A stretch of 64,000 nucleotides of DNA from Mucor racemosus (lineage: Eukaryota > Mucoromycota > Mucoromycetes > Mucorales > Mucoraceae), in contig JAPEHQ010000002.1 of assembly GCA_027405735.1 (NCBI GenBank), positions 806,001 to 870,000 of the forward strand, in the 5' to 3' direction. Numbering within the stretch: the stretch's first letter is position 1; each line of letters starts with the position of its first letter. Of this stretch, positions 21,619-32,233 are shown one piece after another. Below the pieces are notes generated by a model. That model was given only the letters and a program-made list of their open reading frames with translations, was not told the DNA's origin and made no database searches. The position numbers and the translations under genes are program-made.

Positions 21619-22920
21619 GTGGTTATGAAAAATATGTAAAGGGAAGGAAAGAACAGATAAACTCATTTATGTGCAATTGATCTGTTCTTGATTGTTATTT
21701 ATATATGTGATTTGCTTATTATATAATGTAACTGGATTATTACACTCATGTAGAGTTGATTGAAAGCTATTAGGTTCAAAATTCGCCGAGATAAAGCTTT
21801 TGTCGTCGGTTTTTATGATTGTAAAAATTGAGCATCTAGTAAATTGAAAAGTTATTTTTTTTGAATTCACAAAACTATATAGTAGATCCAATTGAAAGCT
21901 ACTCTGTCATTTTTGTTTCAACAAAAAATATTGATTCTTTGTCGAGAAAATCAAAATAATAGTTCATATTAGTGCTCACAGCTTATGATAACTGAGTCAA
22001 AAAATTGATTCGTAAAATCGGTCAAAAAATGATAATAAAAACAAAATCGTTTAATAGTTCATGAACTGCAAAGTGAGCGGACCTAGTGCATTAAATGTTT
22101 TCTGTATAGTTTTGAGTTTTGCATCCACCTAAACAAAATGAAGACAAATGCTTCACATTAAAATTTGCGTAAAATGCAATTGAAAGTTTTGGGGTTTTTT
22201 TGAAGATACGCATCACTTTTTATAAGCATGTTTCAGATGTAAGTAATTGCAAGGATGAAGAGTAAAATTATCTATAGATCTAGCCAATACTTAATCTTTT
22301 AGATACATTTTTCGTAGAGAAAACGAGATTTTTGTCAAAAAATTTTCAGTTTCAGAATTTGGGATGAGGGTATATAAGGGGAAAATTGAAGCTAGAAGCG
22401 AAAGTATTTTTTTATACACATTTTTGAGGATACCTCCACGAAAAATCAATATTTTAAAATGAACTTAATTGCATCCGATAGAACTCTGCCATGTTTACAA
22501 AATGGGTGTAAAAACAATGCTGCTCCATATATCGAATATTTTGTAATCTACTACAAAAAGGTAAAAAAAAAAAGGGTTTGAGAAAAAAGTGCTCAGAATT
22601 TTTTTATACTTAAACATGTTATAGAGTACTTCAAAACAAGTAAGTTTTATTATTAAAAACTGTTAGTATAGCTTAATGATTTGCAGAGATATTTAGGCTT
22701 AAAGTTTTCAACTTTAGCAGTGAATTAAGGGTAAAAATCTGAAACATTAGCACTAAAAAAATTATACCAATTGCTAGAGATAGGATATTTCCGGAAACGC
22801 GTTTTTGGATTAAAGTTGAACATCTCAGGTACACTGGCATATAATTTTTTCTTGGTGTCATTAAGTGGTAAAAAAAGTTGGGCAGGAATGAAAAGTCGGA
22901 ACCAGTTTTTAAGGAAAAGC

Positions 22921-24075
22921 AGCGAATATTACGCGTTTTTGAGTCTTTCGTGAGATATAAGATAAGTATGCTAACAGGTAGCGTAATGCAACCAATGTAT
23001 ACCCATTTAGCAGTATCTAAGGTATATCGTTAATGCGATTAATACGAGATTAGTTCTAGAAAAGAGGGCATGCTCCGATTTTGAAAGCTAAACAATATGA
23101 AATTTGAATTTTCACCTGATTCAAACTTATTTGTCTTTAAAGATCTCAAATATATATAAACTCTTTTCATTACATTAACAATGAATTGTAATTTATCCAT
23201 ATACCGCCTTTGAACATATCAATATCGAAATATAAATTGCCTTATGGAGAGTGTTCAAACATAACCGTACTTAAAATTATAAATATCCAGATACTTTTTA
23301 TGAAAAGTAGTAGAATTACCGCATACGTTATAATGGGTACATTTTTGAACTATCGAAGGTACAAATCGATAATTTATACTTTAATAATTTACGTGATCAT
23401 GACTAAACAGCCAAACTAATTTATTGATTCACAAATGTTATATTCAAACATCGTTTACAGAACGTTATCACAGGAAAAAAAAAGTATACTGTAAACTCTC
23501 ATTTTTTTTAGCATACAATGAACGAATGGGAAAAAACCCAACAAAAGGTTTTCTTGGATGGATTTTTGTAGGGTGAGAAAATCAAGTGTAACGTTGATTA
23601 TCAGTTTACAAAAAAGGAACCTTCCGTAATATAATCTAATTTAGAGCAGGTTTATTCATGTTGTTTGGTAACATCACTATACAAAATATATGCAAATAAT
23701 TTTTTCGAATAGGTCATGAAATAGTTGATTGTTGATTTTATACAAACGTGTATAGTTTTTTCAGTTGTTCAAATAGGAAAAACTACGTTGTTTGAGGCGT
23801 TTTCGCTTTTTAATAACAAATGGATATTCATATACTGATGTATAGTCCACTACAACAAAACGTATTCGAATTGCTTAAATGGTGTGTAGATAATAATGAA
23901 CTTCTTTGCTGTATATTTATTATTGTATGTATACTATATGATATTTTTTTTTGGGGATAAATTTATATAATTTGATTTGCTATGCTTATAACCTACTATG
24001 GATATTCACTGCTGCACATAAGAGATGTAGTTACTATTACATTATTGTACATTATTTGTATAATAAAATTGCTGA
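22921..24075. other. Intergenic, including the tail of R1
   Basis: 22921 to about 23100 continues R1 (CTTTCGTGAGATATAAGATAAG, matched at 59398-59420). The rest is AT-rich without a credible gene; the frame at 23210-23419 shows no domain. The MADS-box gene ends at 24076. Confidence 0.5.
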
Positions 24076-25435
24076 TTATCGCTTGACATTGTCCTGACGC
24101 TTATTGGTATTATTGGCAAGGGTATTACTACTAGTGCTCCAATATCTACTGTTATCAGGCTGAGCTGGCAAATTATAAGGATATAATGAGCTTCCAGTTG
24201 ATGATGTGTTTGTGTTTGTTGAATTACTACCATAAGATGGATATGACAATGAGTTATAGTTTGATTGTATTTGTTGTTGATGATCAGAAGTGGTATTAGG
24301 AGAACTGTTTAATACCAAGGGTGGATTAGCAGCAATCATACTACCAAAGCTCTATCAATAAAGCTGTTAATTTTTTTTTACTGTTTACATGCAATTGTAT
24401 TCATTTGATACCTTTCTATCATCAACATAACTATTATCATTATTGTTGGTTAAAGGCTGATTTGGTCGATAATAATTGCTGCTTGTCTACATATTTAATA
24501 AACAAATTATATTTAATAAATTATATTTTTCCCCTTTTTAATTCATAAAATAAAATAATTTAAAATTGAACGAGAGAAAGAGATTGATAGATGGATAGAT
24601 AGAGAGAATATGTGCGTGTTGTTTCTGAGCGAAAATGTGTGTGTGAATGAATGTATGTATGTTATGAAAAAAAAACAATAATGTTATAATATGAAAAAAT
24701 TACAGTGTAACGTTTCTCCAAACCACAAGTGATATTCTTATTTTTTTTTGTTTGCGCACTCAATCATATACTCATAGCCCCCCACTCTTGGACCAATGTT
24801 ACTCTCACTCACTTTTCTCTCTTTATCTAAAAAATATTCCATCTACCTAATAAAAATGATTGTGGGTAGTACTAACCGTAGGTGGGGATGTAGGTGGGTT
24901 GGTAGACATGACAGATCGAGTTTGTTGTTGTGCTTGTTGATGATGATGGTCCATAGAAGATGAAGAGGTTGATTCAATTGGATCGGGAGCATTCAAGCAT
25001 GATTGAATTAAATTCTTTCCTTCAGGCTTTGTGACAAGAGGTTGAAGTTTAGGTGTAGTAAATGTATATACGAGACCAGTTTCAGATACGACCAAGAGTA
25101 AAACCTGAGTACCTGTCAATGTACTCAATTCATAAGCCTATTATCATTTTAGTATCACATCTAATTCAATGATGTATATATATATATATGTATACACACA
25201 AGTTTACCTTTTTCATAATACCAGCTTTTCTCTTGGAAAATGTTATATGTCTTCTTGATTTATCATTGATATATTCAATCTTGATTTTTCTTCTACCAGA
25301 TCGTTTATCGGGCATTCCACTACCGTCAGAATCATCCTCTTCGCCACCAGCATTAGCGACAGAGTCATCCATCATTGGTGGCTGCAGCATATACTGCTGT
25401 TGTGGATTGGGTTGATAATAATTTGATGATTGCAT
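24076..25435 (-). CDS. MCM1: MADS-box transcription factor, SRF/Mcm1 type
   Basis: Four exons (25435-25208, 25137-24877, 24486-24412, 24351-24076), all phase 0, give 279 aa. The MADS box spans about residues 46-105: GRRKIKIEYINDKSRRHITF, then SKRKAGIMKK at the end of exon 1, continuing AYELSTLTGTQVLLLVVSET in exon 2. This is the type I (SRF-like) box of Mcm1/Arg80. The acidic N-terminus (GGEEDDSDGSG) and the Gln/Asn/Ser/Thr-rich C-terminus fit fungal Mcm1 orthologues. Such factors bind CC(A/T)6GG boxes as dimers and combine with partners to control cell-cycle and mating genes. Assignment to Mcm1 rather than a paralogue rests on the box alone. Intron 1 contains a TA microsatellite near 25178-25190. 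Confidence 0.9.
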
Positions 25436-27293
25436 ATAGGATATTTAATTTCTTGATTTGGTTTTTTATAAAAGAGGAAAGATAAAAGAATAAAAAGAAA
25501 TTTGATGTGAGAAATAAAGAAAGAAAAGGGAAAAAGAGAGAGAAGGCCGAAAAGGGGAGGATATACAAAAAAGATAAAGAAAAAAGAGAAAAAAACTGGT
25601 GTGATACATAGAAATTACCATCCTTTTTATTTGCATGACGCCTCTGTGTTCCCAGCAACCATTTGGTGAGAATAAATGACATAACACTGCGTTGTATCTG
25701 ATTTCAAAGGTTTACCTAATGTTCGGGGCGTCAAGCAGTTGAAGTGATTACCATGACAACAGGTTTTATAATGTACGATAAATATACATGAATGATGCGC
25801 ATAAAGGAGGGGAAAAAAGCCATGCAGTTTATATTTTTACTATTATTGTCCTACAATCCTTAGTGTTTCTATATTATCTTGTAACATCAATAATAACATC
25901 ATTATTACTCAAAAAAAAAAAAAAAAAAAATTAAAAATATTCGGTAAACTATATTTTCAATTTCAAACAAATCAACCGTTCATCCTCGCCTTACATTTGA
26001 ACAAGATTTAGCTTTATGTCGATTATAATTTAACCAATCATAATGTACACTTTTTTATCTTTCTCTTATTTTTTCAAAAATAAAAAAGACATGATGGGTG
26101 CATGATCTCTTTTATCTTCTCATCGAGCCAAGAAAAAAAAAAAAAAAAAAAAAAAAAAGCTAAAAAGATTGAAAAATGGGAGAAAAAAAAAAACTTAAAT
26201 TTCCCCACAAAGAAGGCCCTTTAAATGGGTATGACACTAAAACAATAGATCTGTCAAAAATTTACTTGATTCAACAGTTTATTTTGGGCTGTTGTGATTC
26301 TTTTTTCGTTTAAACCTTATTCAATTCAGGAAAGGCTTTGAACATTTCATCTGCCGCGTTTCTTTAGGCAACTTCACCAAAGCATATATTTATAGATGAC
26401 CCGTGTCTCTTTTGTGTTTTATAATCACTGTAAGACAAAGCGATAGGAATATACTTATTCTGGTCTTCTAGAAATCAATTTAACAAAACAAGATACGAAA
26501 ATCTCTTTGGTTTGTTCAAGATAGCACAGTTGCTATTATTGGCACTGTATTCAAATCAATGTAATTTTGTGCAATTGTAATCAATACCAAACTTAGCCAC
26601 TGTAAATCTATATATATTAATCTTAAAATAGTCAAAATCAAGCGATAAGGAGATGATTTTTCAAGAAAAATAAATCATTATTGGATCAGAACCCATACAT
26701 AGTAGCATTTTTGTGAATGCCAAATGATATTTTGACATTAGTTTATCACTAAATGTATGCTGCTATTATCTGGATCACATCAGTTAGAATAATGCTAAAT
26801 TTTCAATTCAGTTACCAAAAATATAGATTCTACTCCATAACTCGCTTTCGCTCACTTGTTTGTAGTCATTTAGAGGAGAACAGAGGAGCTTCTGAATCCT
26901 TGATCTGAGCCCCGCAAAAAATTAGTAAAACCATCACTTTTATAAACCTTTCTCTATCTTTTTATTTCTATTTACATATTGATAACACCTAAAAGAAGTC
27001 GCTTTTGGCCATAGTTCAACTGAGAAGCCAGAACAAAAAGATCCAAAATTGATTTTTCTCTTGTTGTCTTGTTCAAGGTGAGGTTTGTAATGGTCTTGGT
27101 AATGGTCATAAAATGCTCCACTGAAAAATAAAGACTGTAATTCATTGTTTCTAGCTCAGGTAAACTTGTCGCTATGTTGGTTTTTGCAGAGAAAAAATAT
27201 ATGCATCAAAGATGCCAATTCATGCACATACAGCGACATTGAAAAAATCAAAGCTGAAAAAATTTCTATTTTTGGAATTTCAATAGATACATT

Positions 27294-27768
27294 TTACAAA
27301 TGACCTTGATCCTTGAACGTATCCATCGGTGTACGACAAATTGATGTTCGCATACGATTTTTTTGGGTGGTTGTTACCATTGGGGGTCTTCCAGGTTTCT
27401 CTGCTGGTAAGAGGCTACCTGTTTCCTTATACCTATTGATGGTATCTCTCACTTTTGATTTAGTGACACCAAACCGACGCGCAATCTCAGAAAACTTTCC
27501 TCCTCACTCGATTACTCTTCGCGTTGAAATGACTTTTTAAAACTCTTCCATACCGAGTTTGTGCTTGGTTCCTGTCTAGACATTCAAAATGTTCAATAAT
27601 TTTTTTGAAATTTAGCGCCTCGACACTGTCTAAACACCATTGGGCATCTGCTGAGATCTTTTTCTCCTTTTCTTTTGAGGTCTTAGATTTCTTTTTGGTA
27701 ATAAGGAAGTTTATATTTTTACAGAAGAAAAAAAAAGTTCTTATTTGAATCCTACATGATGCCAACAC
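27294..27768 (-). pseudogene. Tc1/mariner-like transposase N-terminal relic (helix-turn-helix)
   Basis: In the minus-strand frame over about 27500-27294 the sequence reads FSEIARRFGVTKSKVRDTIN, then a GSLLP linker and a KPGRPPMVTTTQKNRM segment, then a stop. This is the helix-turn-helix plus GRPP (AT-hook-like) linker of Tc1/mariner-class transposases. The upstream block (27768-27487) is in another frame, so a frameshift separates them near 27495. The DDE catalytic domain is missing altogether. Confidence 0.6.
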
Positions 27769-27900
27769 TTGCGAAGTTATAACGATATTTTTATTTTTTC
27801 AGTTGAACTAAAAAAAAATTTATACGACTACATTTTCATCTCTATTTTGAACTTTGAAAACTAGAAAAAGGTATGAACTCAAAATAAAAGTATGGTTTGT

Positions 27901-28266
27901 CTAGAAAGCAGTGTAAAGTTGCGGGTTGATAGTAGCCAGAGAAGGCTTTGCTGGAAAAGACTTTGTTTTTTCGGGTAGAGCTGGAAGCGAAACCTTCGAG
28001 TTACTGAGGTGACTAATGGCTTGTGGATGTACATTCAATGGGTTTCTTTCACGGACACGTGTAGTTGCAGTGGGACTAGTAGCCAGAGAAGGCTTTACTG
28101 CAGAAACTTTTTTTTTTATGGTAAAGCTGGAGACAAATTTCTCAATGTTACCATTGTATGATGATCTATAAGCATTTCTTGCTCTGGGTTTCTCCCTTGC
28201 TACAGTCGACCATGTATATATTATGAACTGATTTACTAATAACTTCTTTTTTTTTTCTGAGCACAT
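27901..28266 (-). CDS. Doubtful hypothetical ORF with internal duplication
   Basis: 121 codons from an ATG at 28266. The product is Lys/Ser/Pro rich and contains two related segments, AVKPSLATSPTA and PAKPSLATINPQ, encoded by about 60-bp direct repeats at 28078-28137 and 27929-27990. No domain recognised. Basic, disordered and possibly chance; listed because the duplication is maintained at protein level. Confidence 0.25.
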   Translation of the reverse strand: MCSEKKKKLLVNQFIIYTWSTVAREKPRARNAYRSSYNGNIEKFVSSFTIKKKVSAVKPSLATSPTATTRVRERNPLNVHPQAISHLSNSKVSLPALPEKTKSFPAKPSLATINPQLYTAF

Positions 28267-28707
28267 CCACCTTATTTATTAGAGCCATTGGGGTCTTTCA
28301 AATACTGTGATTTACTATACTGGACAGCTATATCTTATTTTTCTATCCTTTTTTTTGTAGAAATCATCCCTGTACTCGCTCATACTGCCATCTATATCAT
28401 TCTGAGCTTGTGCCTTGTTTCAAACTGAAGGAGAAGGAAGGGTGTCCTCCTTTATCTATCTTTCATTTATTGGCTATCATGAATAGCACTATACCAATAA
28501 AACTTATTGTGGTATTTCTCTTATTTCAAAAGGACAAAATTTCTACATAAAGAGACAATCATTTTTTGGAAAATGACATTTATTTTTCGGTTACGGATAT
28601 TCAATTTTCTCAAAGTGACAAAATTTACTGTTCTCACCGTATTAGTTTGAGGAAAGCACTTTTTTCCTTTTGCAACACGTGCATTTTACATTGAAATATT
28701 TATTCAT

Positions 28708-29745
28708 ATGTGGAATACAATACCTAAAGAGTTATACCTTTATATAATCAGCTATATCAACGATCCCAAGCAACTCGAAGAATGCAGGTTAGTTTGTACG
28801 GAATGGAACCATCCTGATGTAAAACTGGCACAGCATCTCTCGCATATTGTATTGTATTCTAAAAGGGACACATTGTTATTTTATGAGTACATGAGCAAAT
28901 ACCCTACAAGAAGCAGATTTATCAAGCATATATCTCTTGGAAATGGATTCGATTGGGATCGCACTTTTTTAAACTTGATGGACCTGGTTTTTACTCCATA
29001 TCTTGAAGTATTCGAGGGAAAACTTAATTGCAATGAGGATTTCTTTTATTACAAAATCAACACCATCGCAAAATCTTCACCAAGCAAACGCTGGAAATTA
29101 AAAGTTATTCCACAAAACCAGAATTTTAGTTACATGTATTTCAAGACATTGCTTACATTCAAAGACACTTTGGAACATATAATACTAGATCTCTATGTTT
29201 ATATTCCTGTAACTAATGTGGAGAGTCGACGAATAGCGAAGCATTTAAAAGAGTTTACAAGTTTAAAAAAGCTCTCCCTGATGGGACACCTCAATGTCCA
29301 GGAAATTGGAGACCTTTTACAAGAATGCTGTCATATAGAAGAATTATATTTGGAGCCAAGTCAATTGCGTGGAGTTGAATTTGTGCAGAATTGGGAAACT
29401 TTGGTTTCTAAAAAGATGGATAGCTTAAAGATACTGAAAGTCGGGCGAAACGTGACAATGTTTGTAATTAAATACCTAATGTGCATTTGTCCAAATGTAG
29501 AAACTATTGAACTTGATGGGCGTTGGGATTATGCACGCTTTAATCATGACGTTTTTCGTATGTTGGGTGCCATAAAACATGTGCCATATTTTAAAATTAA
29601 GTATATGCTAGATGAAGAGATTGTGAAATGGAAGGACATTGTTGATTTTATAAAGGCTGACAGAAATGATGCTTCTGTTGAGCACTTTACAAATATCATA
29701 GATGCCGAGGAAATCTACATTTGTTCCAATTACAAAATTCAATAA
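28708..29745 (+). CDS. F-box/LRR-like protein
   Basis: Single-exon 345-aa protein. The N-terminus (IPKELYLYIISYINDPKQLEE then CRLVCTEWN at residues about 5-33) is an F-box, which binds Skp1 in SCF ubiquitin ligases. The remainder has irregular leucine-rich segments (SLKKLSLMGHLN, HIEELYLEPSQL, SLKILKVGRNV, NVETIELDGRW) spaced 25-50 residues apart, as in the expanded F-box families of Mucorales. No substrate can be inferred. The protein is shorter than many of its class and ends directly after a short tail with two successive stops, so C-terminal truncation is possible. Confidence 0.8.
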   Translation: MWNTIPKELYLYIISYINDPKQLEECRLVCTEWNHPDVKLAQHLSHIVLYSKRDTLLFYEYMSKYPTRSRFIKHISLGNGFDWDRTFLNLMDLVFTPYLEVFEGKLNCNEDFFYYKINTIAKSSPSKRWKLKVIPQNQNFSYMYFKTLLTFKDTLEHIILDLYVYIPVTNVESRRIAKHLKEFTSLKKLSLMGHLNVQEIGDLLQECCHIEELYLEPSQLRGVEFVQNWETLVSKKMDSLKILKVGRNVTMFVIKYLMCICPNVETIELDGRWDYARFNHDVFRMLGAIKHVPYFKIKYMLDEEIVKWKDIVDFIKADRNDASVEHFTNIIDAEEIYICSNYKIQ

Positions 29746-29883
29746 TAAAATCAATCACGATTATGGCATTAAATCCAATCATGAAAGCGTTGTGCTTTTT
29801 TGCAGTTTGGACTGTTTTGAGTGACCATATTTTAACAGCACGATTGAGTTTTAGCTTCTTCTTGCACATATAACAAACATCAA

Positions 29884-30681
29884 ATGTCTGATAAAGCACA
29901 AAAAAAGAATAAGCTTGTTTTCAAAGGAGATAAAGAACAAAAGTAAGGCATGATAGGATGGTTTATAAATCTTATTCATTTAATTGTGTATAATTCGTAC
30001 AGAAAGAAAAAGAGAAAACATCGTTCAGTTGATAATGAAGAAAGAGGACACGGTGAAACAACAGACCAAGGTATATAATGATGCCTTATTGATTGCCAAT
30101 GTCTACTAACCAATTTGTGAGGTAGTTTGGGTCAGAGCAGATGATTTAGAAGACTTAATTGGACCTTTATTCATCACTCATCCAAGTGAACCACCTGTAT
30201 GCCTTACCGTTGATGATGATGATCGCTTTATGGCATATCCATTGCCTGATCTTTCAGAAACTGCACCTGAGCCCACTATTATGCAACAAGTATTTGTGGG
30301 TTCACGTATTACAGGATCAACAAATGCATTCACTTTTAAATCAGCAAACAATAAGTATCTTAGCAGTGATAAATTTGGCGTAGTTGCATGCGACAGTGAA
30401 GCTATTGGCGGCCAAGAAGAGTGGAAACCTACAGTTACAGATGCTGGAATTGCTTTTGAGAGTGTTCATGGTAAATTTTTGATGGTAGATGAAATTGCAG
30501 GTGGAGGTGTTCGTATTCGTGCCGATGCAGATGATGTAGGATTTTGTGAATCATTTAGAGTTTATTGTCAATCAAGATTCAAGTATAAACCAAAGTCAAA
30601 GAAGCAAAAATCAGATGGAACAGGATCAGAAATGGATAATGTGTAAGTGATTGATTTCTTGATTTTATGTATATAATTAAC

Positions 30682-30724
<43 letters not shown>

Positions 30725-30883
30725 TGATTATCTAGTAAAAAATATCAATCTTGGAATGGAGGAAAAGTACAGCATACACATGCAGATAAACGTGATTTGA
30801 AAAGAGCAAGAACAGACGGCCGTCTTGCAGAAGCTTTATTAGACAGAAGAGAGAAAATGAAAGCTGATCGTTATTGTAAATAA
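29884..30883 (+). CDS. FRG1: FRG1-like RNA-processing/actin-bundling protein
   Basis: Four exons (29884-29942, 30003-30070, 30126-30642, 30736-30883) give 263 aa. Order: a basic N-terminus (KKNKLVFKG, then KKKRKHRS), a beta-trefoil FRG1 core with SANNKYLSSDKFGVVACDSE and AIGGQEEWKP, then a KKYQSW segment and the hallmark C-terminus LLDRREKMKADRYCK, nearly the same as in animals. FRG1 is a nuclear/nucleolar protein associated with spliceosomes and actin. Intron 3 consists largely of an ATT microsatellite (30683-30723). The stop codon abuts the stop of the convergent gene at 30884. Confidence 0.9.
30683..30723 (+). repeat. ATT trinucleotide microsatellite in FRG1 intron 3
   Basis: About 13 tandem ATT units inside the 93-nt intron 30643-30735. 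Length variation here would change intron size but not coding sequence. Confidence 0.9.
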
Positions 30884-32068
30884 TCAGAGTAAATTTGCAA
30901 CTTTACTATACATTGAATGCAAATGATGGTTTTGTGCTTCCTTTAAAGCTAATAAAGCAGACATGGTAGATATGTTGATCTTGTTACAATCAATCATTTT
31001 CTGAATTATTGAATATTCATTGATTTGCTTGCATTTGTTGTTATCTGTAAAATCTAGAATATTTGGTCGACCCAATGCAATATAATAATATATGACATTC
31101 AGGAATTGTACAAGCAGAATATCCTTAGGACAACTATTATTGGGATAGAGAATATCAATAGCATTTATAGTATGAAGCAATATTCCTCCAGTACCCACAT
31201 CAGTATACTGTTTTCTTCTTAGCCCACTTTTGACAGGCGACAACATCATTTGAGTCGCCAATAATCGTAATTCCTTGAGTGCATCATGTACATTTTCTGG
31301 TACCTTCCAAAGATAAGTGTATGTTTGCAATAATTCCTTTGTATTATTTAAAATCTTTTTACATTTTGGTAATTGCACTTGCTGATTATCACTATTATTG
31401 ATAGTAATCATGTCATGAGATGATCCAAATCGTGGATCTACTCTTACTTGATCTACTAAAATTTGATGTGCAGTCAAGTAACCACTATTGCAAAGTTGAG
31501 ATGGTTGATTTTTCAAGAAACTTCCATCTTGAAATGTAATTGCAAGATAAGCTAATGCCTGGCCAATAAGTTCATTTAGTTTGTATTGTATACCAAGAGC
31601 CATGTGAGCAACTGGCAAACGATGAGATCCAACAGAATGGGCAAGAGGGCTATTATAAAAGTATTGTTCCAATGCTTGATCAACGCCATGATAAATGATT
31701 TGGCGATCAAAAAACTCCATATACTCTGCGTACATGTCTGCATCTCCAAAATAATCTTGCCATGCATTTTCTTGAATAGGATTTTGCAACTTTGATATCT
31801 TTGGGATCAATAATGAATCCATATTGCGAATTACATGATGATAAACCTTGCCTAATTGTTTATCAGGAACTACAAATTATGCAAGTTAACAATTCTAATG
31901 CTCAATAAATTATGAATCTGCATACTTGCTTTTGATTTTATACAAATTCAATATTAAATAGAATAAAATATTTGTTTGGTCTTTGTATTCCATTTGATAT
32001 AAATGTCCATCTTCAATAATTGCCCTCACAATAATATGATTTCTGCGAGGATCGTCTGAAATTGTCAT
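30884..32068 (-). CDS. Questin oxidase-like protein (DUF4243)
   Basis: The main exon 31822-30884 (312 codons and stop, frame open to about 31868) matches the DUF4243/questin oxidase family: WQDYFGDADMYAEYMEFF, then the GSHRLPVAHMALGIQYKLNE segment whose His, Gly and Glu fit the family's HPL-H-GYA-E motif. Family members include Baeyer-Villiger-type enzymes such as AflY and GedK. This gene has no polyketide cluster around it, so a housekeeping or detoxification role is likelier. An upstream frame from an ATG at 32068 to a good donor at 31925 (48 residues) looks like exon 1, but the acceptor at about 31870 does not join it in phase. The 5' structure is therefore unresolved. Confidence 0.65.
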
Positions 32069-32233
32069 TTTCTATATTGTTTGTTAATTATTCGAGATTT
32101 TATTTTATAAAATAACAAACATCAAGGTGGAAAAAAAACGAAAAAAAAAAATGTAATTAGGGAAATTATGAGGATAATCAAAGACATCAATAAATTAGCC
32201 CTCGGTGTATATTAATATTATTATTATTTAGAA

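Larger units (their letters stand above)
9887..22920. mobile_element. 13-kb near-perfect palindrome (inverted duplication) of composite repeats
   Basis: The left arm 9887-15577 and right arm 17231-22920 are reverse complements over 5.69 kb; paired positions sum to 32807-32809 throughout, so only a few one-base indels separate them. Differences I saw are a T12/A11 run near 10,240/22,570, a G8/C9 run at 14,870/17,940, and about five substitutions in the outermost 150 bp. The spacer 15578-17230 is 1,653 bp. Each arm reads, from outside in: R1, L1A, R2, R3, dynein fragment, L1B, coiled-coil pseudogene, L2 LTR. No reverse transcriptase, integrase or transposase is encoded in it. It could be a recent inverted duplication, a giant foldback structure, or an assembly artefact. 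Confidence 0.9.
17231..22920 (-). repeat. Palindrome right arm
   Basis: Mirror of 9887-15577. Its modules from inside out are L2 (17231-17629), coiled-coil pseudogene (17804-18658), L1B' (18760-19274), dynein fragment (19441-19647), R3 (19680-20730), R2 (20729-21097), L1A' (21098-21618) and R1 (21619-22920). Beyond 22920 the R1 terminus continues for roughly 100-150 bp, whereas the left side continues as a different, diverged R1 end. Confidence 0.9.
25436..28707. other. Gene-poor region with A-runs and a transposon relic
   Basis: 5' region of the MADS gene (purine-rich on the plus strand 25470-25600), poly(A) runs at about 25911-25930 and 26132-26158, then unremarkable AT-rich DNA to 27290. 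A Tc1-like relic is at 27294-27768 and a doubtful frame at 27901-28266. Frames at 25365-25687 are low-complexity. Confidence 0.5.

Noticed and set aside
9887..22920. Maverick/Polinton or helitron explanation for the palindrome
   Set aside because: No polymerase B, integrase, capsid, Rep or helicase frame on either strand; identity spans LTR and host fragments rather than terminal repeats only.
24500..25200. CRISPR-like or tRNA-like structures in low-complexity stretches
   Set aside because: The repeats are simple microsatellites; no B-box (GGTTCGAATCC-type) with a matching A-box and acceptor stem was found anywhere in the window.
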